DNA from: Salsipaludibacter sp963812245
GTDB taxonomy: Bacteria > Actinomycetota > Nitriliruptoria > Nitriliruptorales > Nitriliruptoraceae
DNA length: 64,000 bases
Assembly: GCA_963812245.1 (NCBI GenBank)
Contig: CAWEUK010000002.1
Span: 806,001-870,000 of the forward strand
Direction of reading: 5' to 3'
Positions 19,066 through 28,325 of this stretch are shown piece after piece. How positions within the stretch are numbered: position 1 is the stretch's first letter; each line of letters starts with the position of its first letter. Position numbers and translations under genes: made by a program. The notes under the pieces were generated by a model. That model saw only the letters and a program-made list of their open reading frames with translations. It ran no database searches and was not told the DNA's origin.

Positions 19066-20125
19066 ATGTCCGAGCAGGGACAGCCGCCGTTGCCACCGCC
19101 GTCGTGGCCCACCGGTGCGGATGGTCCGGCCGCCGCCGGGTCCACCACGGACGGGACGGCTCCGGCCTGGCCGCCACCGCCGAATGCCGCTCCCGCGCCC
19201 CCGGGCTCGTCACCAGCCTCGCCGCCCGCTGCCTCGCCGCCGAGCCCGTCCGGACCCGTGTCGGAGGCGCCCTCGTCCGGCGCGGGCTGGCCCAGTCCAT
19301 CGGGCGACGCCGAGCCCTGGATGCAGCCGCCGCCACCGCGATCCCCAGAACCGTCGTCGCCGTCGTCCGGCGGTGGCCGCCGTGGACTCGTCGTCGGCGT
19401 CCTGGTGACCGTGGGCGTCGTCGCCCTGGCCGTCGTGTTGGGGGTCGGATGGGCGAGCACGCGTGGCGCGGGTGGCGAGACGTTGGCCGACTCGCAGGCG
19501 ACGGCACCGGGCGGTGCCGCCGATCCTGACGACCCGGGCTTCGTCGATCCCGAGGGGCCCCAGGGTGGGCTCGGTGGGGGGCCGGGCGGGGACCCGCTGG
19601 CCGTCGATCCGTCGCTGCCGAACCCGTTGCCGTCGCCCAGCGACGAGGAGATCGACGCCCTCGAGGACGTCTTCGAGATCATCGACGACGCCGAACTCGA
19701 GATGCTGGACTTCATGTTCGAGTCGCCCGTCTCCGACGATGGCTCGCTGACCGAGTCAGAGATGGCGCAGGCCCGCGACAGTGGGCGAGGAGGCAGTCGC
19801 CGAACTCGAGGAGTTGCACGCCGAGTTGGAGACAGCCGGCACTGCCGACGGTGCCAACGCCGCGATCCGTGCCGCCTACCTGGTCCACCTCCAGGACTGG
19901 ATCGACTGGACCGCCGCCGTGGCGGACGACCCGACGTTGCTGCTGGCCGGCAGTGGCGTCTACGGCGACGCGATCTCCGAGTCGGCCAACGGCTTCACGG
20001 CCTCGATGCGCGACAACCTCGGCGACCTGTCCACCCTGCCACCGGACCTCGCCGCCCTGGTCACCGAGATCGTGGTGCGAGGCTTCACCGGCAGCGGTGG
20101 TGGCGATTCCCAGGCAGACATCTGA
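19066..20125 (+). CDS. Proline-rich single-pass membrane protein, one frame break in this copy
   Basis: The first 100 residues are almost all Pro, Ser, Ala and Gly. One membrane helix follows (L-V-V-G-V-L-V-T-V-G-V-V-A-L-A-V-V-L), then a Gly/Pro/Asp linker and a C-terminal, mostly helical, strongly acidic domain (E-E-I-D-A-L-E-D-V-F, later E-E-A-V-A-E-L-E-E-L-H). The frame changes at 19772-19774, where CCC should be CC; repaired length 352 residues. ATG 19066 follows GGAGGA. I recognise no family; the shape resembles actinobacterial envelope proteins with disordered cytoplasmic tails. The next gene starts at the stop codon. Confidence 0.6.
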
Positions 20126-21314
20126 CGGCCACAGTCCCACCTCGTCCACTGGTCGTCACCAACGACTTCCTCCCCGACGTGGGAGGCATCCAGTACTACC
20201 TGGGCGAGATCATGCGTCGGCTGCCGGATGCCGCGGTGGTGGCGCCGTCGCATCCGGACGCGCAACGCCATGACGACCGGCTGCCGTATCCGGTCCACCG
20301 CCTGGGGGGCCGTGCCGGCCGGGTCCCGGGGCTGGGGGGATGGGTGGTGCCGTCACCCGGGGTGGTCGACCAGGTCCGCCGGGCCGCCGCAGCCCACCGG
20401 GCCAACGTGATCGTGTGTCCTGCGCCATGGCCCCTGGTGCCGGTCGGCCTGTCGCTGGACCTGCCCGTCGTGGTCATGAACCACGGGGCCGAACTGGTGA
20501 TCCCGTCCCGTGTCCCGGGGGTCGCGACCGTCCTGGGGCGCCAGTTGCGCAGCGGTGCAACTGCTGACCACGGTGTCCGAGTGGACCGGCCGACACCTGC
20601 GCCGTCTCGTCGGCCACGAAGGTCCCCCGATCCGGTATGTCCGGCCCGGCGTCGATGCGGCCACCTTCAACCCGTCGGCCAACGGCGATGCCATCCGTGC
20701 CCGCCATGGCCTGGGAGACGATCCGACCGCGGTGTTCGTGGGGCGACATGTGCCACGCAAGGGCATCGACCTGCTGGTGGCGCAGTGGTCGGCGGTGCGG
20801 GCACAGGTCCCCGATGCGCGTCTGCTCGTGACCGGCGACGGCAGGTTGACACCGAAACTGCGCGCCCAGGTCGAGGCTCGTGGTGACGATGCCGTGGTGC
20901 TCGCCGGACGCGTGCCGTGGGACGAACTGCCCGCCCACCACGCCGCCGCGGACGTGTTCGTGCACCCGAACCGGTCACGCTGGGGCGGGTCTGGAACAGG
21001 AGGGGTTCGGGGTGATCTTCCTGGAGGCCCAGGCCGTCGGGCGCCCAGTCGTGGCCGGTGATTCCGGTGGGTCACCCGAAACCCTGGTCCCGGGCGAGAC
21101 CGGCGTGTTGGTCGACGGCGACGATCCCGACAGCGTGGTGGCGGCCATCGTGGACCTGCTTGCCGATCGCGAGCGCGCCCGCACCATGGGTGCCGCCGGT
21201 CGCGACTTCGTGGTGGGTCACTTCGACTGGGACGGCATCGTGGCGGGCCTCCACGACGACCTCGCTGCCGTCGTGGCCGGCACGCGGCTGGCGTCGTCGC
21301 CCGGGTTGGCCTGA
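20122..21314 (+). CDS. GT4 glycosyltransferase (PimB/MgtA-like), two frame breaks in this copy
   Basis: A GT-B glycosyltransferase resembling actinobacterial alpha-mannosyltransferases. The N-terminal acceptor domain has T-N-D-F-L-P-D-V-G-G-I-Q-Y-Y-L. The C-terminal donor domain has V-F-V-G-R-H-V-P-R-K-G-I-D and the nucleotide-sugar E-x7-E element in E-Q-E-G-F-G-V-I-F-L-E-A. Breaks lie at 20554-20555 (GG for G) and 20987-20989 (GGG for GG); repaired length is about 396 residues. The start is unclear: no ATG or GTG fits, and the only in-frame choice near the homologous N-terminus is a CTG overlapping the previous stop (CTGA). Likely a membrane-associated enzyme of phospholipid mannosylation or glycolipid synthesis. 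Confidence 0.8.
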
Positions 21315-21378
21315 TCCGGTTGGCCCGGTCCGGGTTGGCCCGGTCCGGGTTGGCCCGGTCCGGGTTGGCCTGGTCCGG
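21305..21378. repeat. Tandem repeat, five copies of about 15 bases
   Basis: The unit GTTGGCCCGGTCCGG occurs three times exactly, flanked by one variant copy on each side (14 and 15 bases). The first copy contains the glycosyltransferase stop codon, so the array covers the very end of the gene and the following intergenic DNA. Slippage origin is likely. Confidence 0.85.
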
Positions 21379-21464
21379 GGCACACGAGCACGTCTGATCC
21401 GTGGGGGCGGACTCACGCCCGGTCACGGCTGCTCCGGGGGTGGATGCCCCGTCGGCAGCGTCGG

Positions 21465-23517
21465 TCAGGGCGTGGCCGCAACGACCGCGAGTTCGGCCAC
21501 CGAGGCCAGCATGTCGTTGAGGTCGAAGTCCTTGGGCGTGAAGATGGCGGCGACCCCGGCGTCTCGCAGTCGCTGGGCGTCGGCGGGTGGGATGATGCCG
21601 CCCGCGATGACGGGCGCGTCGTGTCCTGCGGCGCGCAGGCCGGCCACGACCGCGGGCACCAACTCCAGGTGGGATCCCGACAGGATCGACAGTCCCACCA
21701 GGGCCACGTCCTCGTCCACGGCCGCAGCCACGATCTGTTCGGGGGTCAGACGGATCCCCTCGTAGATCACCTCCATGCCCAGGTCCCGTGCACGCAGGGC
21801 CACCTGTTCGGCACCGTTGGAGTGCCCGTCCAGACCGGGCTTGCCCACCAGGATGCGGACGCGACGGCCGAGCCGGTCCGCGACGGTGGCCACACGCTGG
21901 CGGGCCGCCGTCAGCGACTGGCCAGGGGTGGTCGTCATGGCCCCCTCGGTCACCCCGGTGGGACCGCGGTACTCCCCGAAGATGTCACGCAGCGCCTGGG
22001 ACCACTCGCCGGTCGTCACGCCGGCCTTCGCCGCCACGATCGACGCCGGCATCAGGTTGTCGCCGGCGGCCGCGGCCCGACGCAGCTCCTCGATCGCCGC
22101 CTCCGCGGCCTCGTCGTCGCGACGGGCTCGATGGGCCTCGAGTCGGGCGATCTGCTCGGCCTCGGCAGCCGGGTCGACGGTCAGGATGCCCCCGTCCTCG
22201 ACCAGGGGGCTGGGCGTCGCGGTGGTGTGGGCGTTCACGCCGACGACCACCTGCTCGCCGGCCTCGATGCGGCGCAGGCGCGCAGCATTGGAGGTCGACC
22301 AGTTCGGCCTTCATCCAGTCGACCGCGGCCACCGCCCCGCCCATCTCCAGGATGCGATCCAGTTCTGCGCCGGCCTGCTCGACCAGTTCGTCGACCTTCG
22401 CCTCCATGACCGTCGACCCGGCGAACAGGTCGGGGTACTCGAGCAGGTCGGTCTCCAGTGCGAGCACCTGCTGCATCCGCAGCGACAACTGCTGGTCCCA
22501 CGGTCGCGGCAGGCCCAGCGCCTCGTTCCAGGCGGGCAACTGCACGGCGCGGGCACGGGCATCGCGCGACAACGTGACGCCAAGCATCTCGATGAGGATG
22601 CGCGCGATGTTGTTCTCGGGCTGCTGCTCGGTCAGGCCGAGACTGTTGACCTGCACGCCGTAGCGGAACCGACGAGCACGCGGGTCGGTGACGCCGTAGC
22701 GGTCGCGGGTGATGCGGTCCCACAGTTCGACGAAGGCGCGCATCTTGGCGACCTCCTCGACGAACCGGATGCCGGCGTTGACGAAGAAGCTGATGCGCCC
22801 GACGACGCCGGGGAAGTCGGCGGCTGGGACCTGGCCCGAGTCGCGCACCCCATCGAGGACCGCGATCGCGTTGGCCAGGGCGAAGGCGAGTTCCTGGACC
22901 GGCGTCGCCCCCGCCTCCTGGAGGTGGTAGCTGCAGATGTTGAGCGGGTTCCACTTCGGGCAGGTGGCGGAAGGTGTGCACGACGACGTCGGTGGTCAGC
23001 CGCAGCGACGGCTCCGGTGGGAACGCGTAGGTGCCGCGTGACAGGTACTCCTTGAGGATGTCGTTCTGGGTCGTGCCGCGCAGCGCCGGTCGTGTCGGCA
23101 CCCTGCTCCTCGGCCACCGCGATGTACAGCGCCAGCAGCCACATCGCCGTGGCATTGATGGTCATGGAGGTGTTCATCGCCTCCAGGGGGATGTCGTCGA
23201 ACAGCGTGCGCATGTCGTCGATGGAGGTGACCGGGACGCCGACCTTGCCGACCTCGCCACGCGCCAGGGGATGGTCGGAGTCGTAGCCGGTCTGGGTCGG
23301 CAGGTCGAAGGCCACACTCAGGCCGGTCTGGCCCTTGGTGAGGTTGGTGCGATACAGCTCGTTGGAGGCTGCGGCCGACGAGTGGCCCGAGTAGGTCCGG
23401 ATCAGCCACGGTCGGTCCGGTTGGGGCAGGGTGGGCCCGGCCGCCGAGCGGTCACGATCGTGGGGTGGCGGTGTCGGCGGCGTCGGTGCCGGGGCTGCTC
23501 GTGGCGGGCGAGGTCAT
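21465..23517 (-). CDS. meaA: MeaA / ethylmalonyl-CoA mutase family enzyme, four frame breaks in this copy
   Basis: A B12-dependent acyl-CoA mutase in a single chain. The N-terminal barrel has R-T-Y-S-G-H-S-S-A-A-A-S-N, F-D-L-P-T-Q-T-G-Y-D-S-D-H, G-T-T-Q-N-D-I-L-K-E-Y and N-I-C-S-Y-H-L-Q-E-A-G-A-T. The C-terminal domain has L-V-G-K-P-G-L-D-G-H-S-N-G-A-E with the B12-ligand His, and S-I-L-S-G-S-H. These match MeaA, the ethylmalonyl-CoA mutase that gives methylsuccinyl-CoA in the ethylmalonyl-CoA pathway, better than ordinary methylmalonyl-CoA mutase. Four single-base insertions break the frame: 23462-23465, 23086-23087, 22958-22960 and 22293-22294. Repaired length is 682 residues from ATG 23517. 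No crotonyl-CoA carboxylase/reductase gene is in the window. Confidence 0.9.
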
Positions 23518-23799
23518 CGGTTGCAACCTTGGTCGTGATGGCAGGGTGGTGACCGGGGCCCGGCCCCCGGCTGTGCGAGGGTCGGCCGCCCGGGCGATCC
23601 CGCCAGCTCCACCGGTGAGGATAGGCGCAGACCGCATCCGCTCGGCACGCCGTGGGGCAGTGCCCTCGAGGCGACGGCCGACGGCAGTCGATGCCGAGGG
23701 TGCCATCGGTATGGTTGGGGCCATTGCCCGGTCCGGGCCACCTGTGGCCACCGGGATTGCCCGTCACAGCTGGCGGAATCGACTGCGTTCGGAGGCATC

Positions 23800-24378
23800 A
23801 TGGGACGACACGTGCTGGTGTGGGACGCACCCAACATCGACATGACCATCGCCAACATCATCGACGGCAAGCCGACCACGCGGGAACGCCCCGACCTGGA
23901 GGTGCTGGGCCAGTGGCTGGTGGACGAGGCGGACGGCGACGACGTGGAGGCATGTGTCTTCGTGAACGTGGCCGACCACGTCGCCGGCCGCTTGCGGGGC
24001 TGGGTCATGTGGCTGCTCGAACAGGGCTACCGCGTGTTCGCGCGCCCCAAGATCGAGGACTCCGACGTCGACGACGACATGGTCGCCCACCTGCGGGCGC
24101 GGCACGCCGAGGGATCGCTGACGGCTGCCTACGTCGGATCCAACGACGCTCGCTGCTTCGTCGAACCGCTGGTGGACCTCGATGCCGACGGCATCGACGT
24201 GACCGTGCTGGGCTTTCCCGAGTACGCCGGTGGCCTGTCGTCCGAGGCAGCCTTCCGCTTCGTCGACCTCGAGACGATCGAGGACCTGATTCCGGTGTCA
24301 CTGCCACGGATCAATCTCGAGCATCTGCCACCCCAGGGTCGCTGGTTCGAGCCCACGGGGCGGCTGGGCGGCCGGTGA
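23800..24378 (+). CDS. NYN-domain (PIN-like nuclease fold) protein
   Basis: A 192-residue protein beginning with the NYN signature V-L-V-W-D-A-P-N-I-D-M. The acidic residues Asp9 and Asp13 and the later E-D-S-D-V-D-D-D-M-V and G-S-N-D-A-R segments would form the metal site of this PIN-like RNase fold. Such proteins are thought to cut or bind RNA, but few are characterised. Its GTGA overlap with the next gene, an ABC ATPase, means the two are translationally coupled. The 282 bases upstream are shared with divergent meaA. Confidence 0.8.
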   Translation: MGRHVLVWDAPNIDMTIANIIDGKPTTRERPDLEVLGQWLVDEADGDDVEACVFVNVADHVAGRLRGWVMWLLEQGYRVFARPKIEDSDVDDDMVAHLRARHAEGSLTAAYVGSNDARCFVEPLVDLDADGIDVTVLGFPEYAGGLSSEAAFRFVDLETIEDLIPVSLPRINLEHLPPQGRWFEPTGRLGGR

Positions 24379-25284
24379 ACGACACCGAGCCAGGGCCGGG
24401 CGGCGCGGCGTCCGGGCCTGCTGGCGCGGATCGGTCACGCCAGGCCGTGGCACCGGTGGCGCGACTGGACGACGTCACCGTCACCCGTGCCGGCGCCATC
24501 CTGGTCGACGGCGTGAGCCTGGTCCTGCACCCGGGCCGCCCCATGGCCCTGCTGGGCCCCAACGGCGCCGGCAAGACGACGCTGTTGCGGATGCTGGCCA
24601 CGCGCCTGTTCCCGACGTCAGGTCGCGTTGAGGTCCTGGGCGCGACCTTCGGACGCACCGACCTGCGGCTGCTGCGCCATCGCATCGGCTTCGCCTCCGT
24701 CGCCATGAACCCGCTGCTGCCGGCGAGCCAGACCATCGGCGACCTGGTGGCGGCCGCGTGTCGTGGCACGCTGCGCAGCGACCGTCGGGTGACGGCACAT
24801 GATCGAGAGGCGGCAGTCGCTGGCCCTCGAACGGATCGGCGTCGGGCGGTTGGCGGAGCGCATCGCCCGCACCTGCTCGCAGGGGGAGTGGCAGCGTGTG
24901 CAGATCGCGCGTGCGCTGGTCGCCGAGCCCGAACTGCTGCTGCTCGACGAGCCCGCCGCCGGCCTGGACCTGGGCGGGCGCGAGTCGCTGGTGGCCGACC
25001 TCGATCGCCTGTTGGCGGCGCCGGACGCCCCCGCGACGGTCATCGTGACCCACCACCTGGAGGAACTGCCCGCGGGAGTGCGCGATGCCACCTTGCTGCG
25101 GAACGGACGGGTGTGCGCGACGGGTCCGGTCGACAGCGTGCTCACCGACCACCTGGTGTCCCGGGCCTTCGACATCGCGGTCGCAGTGGCCCGGGTCGAT
25201 GGCCGCTGGACCGCACGTGTGCGACGTCGGGCCATGGTCGGCGACGGCCAGCCGACCACACCGCGTCGCCAGCCTGCGCCATAG
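24375..25284 (+). CDS. ABC transporter ATP-binding protein, one frame break in this copy
   Basis: Single ATPase domain with Walker A G-P-N-G-A-G-K-T-T near residue 60, an unusual signature region C-S-Q-G-E-W-Q-R-V-Q-I-A-R-A-L (S-Q-G-E instead of S-G-G-Q), Walker B L-L-L-L-D-E-P-A-A-G-L-D and H-loop V-T-H-H-L-E-E. It resembles soluble ATPases of the YlmA/YbbA-like type that lack a dedicated permease. The start is GTG 24375, overlapping the NYN stop. The frame changes near 24795-24815; dropping one base yields 302 residues. No permease lies beside it, so it may not be a transporter part at all. Confidence 0.8.
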
Positions 25285-25287
25285 ACT
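25282..25287 (+). promoter_or_regulatory. Putative -10 hexamer TAGACT before the thiolase gene
   Basis: TAGACT overlaps the stop codon of the ABC ATPase gene and lies 120 bases before the thiolase ATG. It fits the window's TAG-N-CT motif. Confidence 0.3.
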
Positions 25288-25407
25288 GGACGCCGTCGGT
25301 GCCGCGCATGGTTGCGGTGTCGAGTCGGCGTGCGCGCCTCGAGCGTGAGCCTCCGCCGCCGCCGTTTCCGCCGTCTGCCACCTCGCTGCGTGCCCACTGG
25401 AGAATTC

Positions 25408-26629
25408 ATGCCCGAAGCTGTCATCGTTGCCACTGCCCGGAGCCCGATCGGACGTGCGTTCAAGGGTTCGATGACGCAGCTGCGTCCCGACGACCTGGCC
25501 GCAACCATCATCGCCGCGGCCATGGCGCAGGTGCCCCAGGTCACGCCGGACATGATCGATGACCTGCACCTGGGTGCCGGCCTGCCGGGGGGCGAACAAG
25601 GCTTCAACATGGCCCGAGTCGTCGCCACCTTGCTGGGATGGGAGACCGTTCCCGGCGTCACCCTGACGCGGTACTGCTCGTCATCGCTGCAGACGACCCG
25701 CATGGCGTTGCACGCCATCCGGGCCGGGGAGGGCGACGTGTTCGTGTCCGCCGGCGTGGAGATGGTGTCACGGTTCACCAGGGGAAACTCGGACTCGCTG
25801 CCCGACACCATGAACCCGCGCTTCGAGGAGGCACGGGCACGCACTGAGTCGCGGGCCCAGGACGGCGCCAACGACTGGGTCAGCGCTGCCACGCTCGACC
25901 AACTGCCCGACATCTACGTCCCGATGGGCCAGACGGCCGAGAACGTCGGCACTCCTGCACGGCATCTCCCGGGTCGAGATGGACGAATTCGCCCTGTCGT
26001 CGCAGCAGCGCTACGAACAGGCCTTCGAGGACGGCTTCTGGGCCAACGAGATCACGCCGATCGAACTGCCCGACGGCACGACGCTCGAGCGCGACGACTC
26101 GCCACGATTCGGCACGACGCGCGAAGGCCTTGCCAGCCTGCAGCCGGTGTTCCGCCCGGACGGTCGGGTCACGGCCGGCAACGCCTGCCCGCTCAACGAC
26201 GGTGCTGCCGCCGTGGTGGTCATGAGTGACACCATGGCCGCGGAACTGGGCATCGAACCGCTGGCACGCATCGTGTCGACGGGCGTGTCCGCCCTCGACC
26301 CCGAGATCATGGGGCTGGGCCCGATCGAGGCGTCGCGCCAGGCCCTGGACCGGGCCGGCATGACGATCGACGACATCGACCTGGTCGAGATCAACGAGGC
26401 CTTCGCGGCCCAGGTGATCCCGTCGGCTCGGGAACTGGGCGTGGACTTCGATCGCCTCAACCCGCATGGCGGCGCGATCGCCGTCGGACACCCGTTCGGG
26501 ATGACCGGTGCCCGGATCACGGGCACGCTGCTCAATGGCCTGCGTCACACCGACGCCACGTTCGGGCTCGAGACGATGTGCGTGGGCGGCGGGCAGGGCA
26601 TGGCGATGGTGGTCGAGCGCCTGTCGTGA
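25408..26629 (+). CDS. Acetyl-CoA acyltransferase (thiolase), one frame break in this copy
   Basis: A thiolase that condenses or cleaves acyl-CoA, either acetoacetyl-CoA formation or the last step of beta-oxidation. The active-site cysteine is in R-Y-C-S-S-S-L-Q, the general base His in N-P-H-G-G-A-I-A-V-G-H-P-F-G, and the second cysteine in C-V-G-G-G-Q-G. The frame breaks at 25954-25955 (CC for C); repair gives G-T-L-H-G-I-S-R-V-E-M-D-E-F and a normal 406-residue protein. ATG 25408 has GGAG upstream. A thiolase beside meaA fits the ethylmalonyl-CoA pathway, which begins by joining two acetyl-CoA. The FadA or PhaA assignment cannot be made from sequence alone. Confidence 0.9.
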
Positions 26630-27144
26630 CCGAGCCGGCGGGACCTGCGTCGCACGACGGCGACTGGCCAGTCGTCGTGTTGGTGCCGTGGACGGGACCG
26701 GTTGATCCCGACCACCCGGACGCGAACTTCCTGGTCGACATCGCCACCACCTCGTTGGCCGACCCGATGCCGACCCTGGAACGGCTGGCCGGCGCGCTCG
26801 ACGTGCCGGTCGGCGCGTTGGCCCGCTCCGTGCTGGCCAAGTGGACCACCGCCGGCAGCGAAGCCGTCCTGGCCGTGGGACCGTCCGCGATCGCTCGTCT
26901 CCGCGACCTCGTCGACCGCCTCGTCGAGGTCGAGGCGGGCCTGGACGCCGCCGCGGTGGACGCGAACGTGGCCGCGCAACCGGATGCAGGGCAGGAGGCG
27001 CGTCGCGCCGCCATTGCCGACCTGGTCGAACAGGTCCAGTGGCTGGCCCATGGCGTCGACGATCCGGCCGCGACCTATCCGGGTGGCGGCGCCGGATCAG
27101 GTGACGTCGAGGCTCCTGGTTCGGGGTCGGCGGCGACCCCCTGA
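26626..27144 (+). CDS. Hypothetical helical protein coupled to the thiolase
   Basis: A 172-residue acidic protein whose GTG overlaps the thiolase TGA. The N-terminal part has a W-P-V-V-V-L-V-P-W strand; the middle is helical with an HTH-like stretch (L-A-G-A-L-D-V-P-V-G-A-L-A-R-S-V-L-A-K-W), and the tail is Gly/Pro/Ala-rich. A small DNA-binding or scaffold role is possible, but no family is recognised. Its last 70 bases overlap the 3' end of the convergent histidine kinase gene. Confidence 0.55.
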   Translation: MTEPAGPASHDGDWPVVVLVPWTGPVDPDHPDANFLVDIATTSLADPMPTLERLAGALDVPVGALARSVLAKWTTAGSEAVLAVGPSAIARLRDLVDRLVEVEAGLDAAAVDANVAAQPDAGQEARRAAIADLVEQVQWLAHGVDDPAATYPGGGAGSGDVEAPGSGSAATP

Positions 27145-28256
27145 CCCGGGGCCGCGTCGGGAAGTCGCAGTTCCCACTCGGTGGTGGCGCCCACCGTCAG
27201 GCGTGCGGAGCCGCCAGCCCGCGCCATGCGCTCGATGATCGAGGAGCGAACCCCGAGGCGATCCGCTGGCATGGTGGCGAGGTCGAACCCGGGTCCCTGG
27301 TCCACCACCCAGACCACCGTGTCCTCACCCGATTGCTGCAGTTCCGCATGGACCCTGACTGGTGGCGTGCCGTGGCGTCGGGCATTGCGAACCGCCTCGG
27401 CGGCAGCGGCCACCACCAGGCGACTGCCCTCGTCACACCGGCGGTCGCCGACCACGGACACCGAGATGTCGATGCCGTCGGCAGCGTCGGTCACGGCCTG
27501 CTGCAGCAGGCTTCGCAGGGATCCGGGGGCCGCGACGTCTGCCCGCAGGAACTGGCGCAGTTGGTTCGAGGCGCGCCCGGCGTGCCGACGGGCGGTCGCC
27601 ACGTCGCTGGCGTGGCTGACAGCCGTGAGGTGCTGCAGCACCGTGTCGTGCAGGCGGGCACCGGACTCGGCCCGCTCGGTGGCCCGGGCGGCCTCGGTGC
27701 GCGCCTCGAGCAGTTGGTCCTGGAGCCGGTCGCGGTCGCCGAGGACCCGTTCGATGCCGCGGACCAACCACGTCATCGCGACCGCCCCGAAGATGACGAA
27801 CAGTGCCGTCGTGGCCGCGCGCGCAGGCGGCCACCCGTGGCCGATGAGCGGACGCACCAGGCCAGCGACCACCAGGGCCCCGGTGGTCACTGCGATGGTG
27901 GTGCGACTCCCCGACAGCACCACGCCGAACAGGACCACGAGCACGGCACCGCCGGTCACGGCCCAGCCCTGGGTGCCTGCCAGCGGCCCGGTCCATTCCA
28001 GCACGATCGCCGCCGTGAACCAGCCGAGCCACCACGTGCGTGGGTTCGTCACCCACTGCGACGCGATGGCCCAGGCCGCCGCCACGCCGACCCCGATCCA
28101 CAGGATGGTGGGATCGGCGACGGTCGGTGCCGTGGCGGCCAACAGCACCGACCACGCCGCCGACAACAGGCCGAATCGCCGCAGGAACCGCAGCGACTCG
28201 TCTCGAAGTTGGTCGGCCGACTGGTGGTGGGTGCGACTGCTGGCCTTGTCGGTCAT
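27075..28256 (-). CDS. NarL-family sensor histidine kinase
   Basis: A 393-residue HisKA_3-type kinase. Residues about 25-165 form several membrane helices with short loops. A coiled linker follows (L-Q-D-Q-L-L-E-A-R-T-E-A-A-R-A-T-E-R-A), then the phosphoacceptor box A-R-L-H-D-T-V-L-Q-H-L. The ATPase domain has the N-box A-A-A-E-A-V-R-N-A-R-R-H-G and the G-box V-V-D-Q-G-P-G-F-D. The Ala/Pro-rich C-terminal tail overlaps the convergent gene. The response regulator lies two genes upstream on the same strand, with a polytopic membrane protein between them, so the three probably work as one system. Confidence 0.85.
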   Translation of the reverse strand: MTDKASSRTHHQSADQLRDESLRFLRRFGLLSAAWSVLLAATAPTVADPTILWIGVGVAAAWAIASQWVTNPRTWWLGWFTAAIVLEWTGPLAGTQGWAVTGGAVLVVLFGVVLSGSRTTIAVTTGALVVAGLVRPLIGHGWPPARAATTALFVIFGAVAMTWLVRGIERVLGDRDRLQDQLLEARTEAARATERAESGARLHDTVLQHLTAVSHASDVATARRHAGRASNQLRQFLRADVAAPGSLRSLLQQAVTDAADGIDISVSVVGDRRCDEGSRLVVAAAAEAVRNARRHGTPPVRVHAELQQSGEDTVVWVVDQGPGFDLATMPADRLGVRSSIIERMARAGGSARLTVGATTEWELRLPDAAPGQGVAADPEPGASTSPDPAPPPG

Positions 28257-28325
28257 TGCTGCTCCGCCGTGGGCGTTGGGCAGGACGGTGGCGTCGCGGG
28301 TCGCGAGACCCGCGGGCAGTCGGGG

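Noticed and set aside
23518..23799. Cobalamin riboswitch ahead of meaA
   Set aside because: The gap between meaA and the NYN gene has no B12-box or kissing-loop pattern that I can see.
12377..26629. Reading the fourteen frame breaks as programmed frameshifting or as pseudogenes
   Set aside because: Sites share no slippery sequence apart from G/C runs, they occur in unrelated genes, and several are core TCA enzymes. Sequencing insertions explain them better. The fumC site is noted apart.
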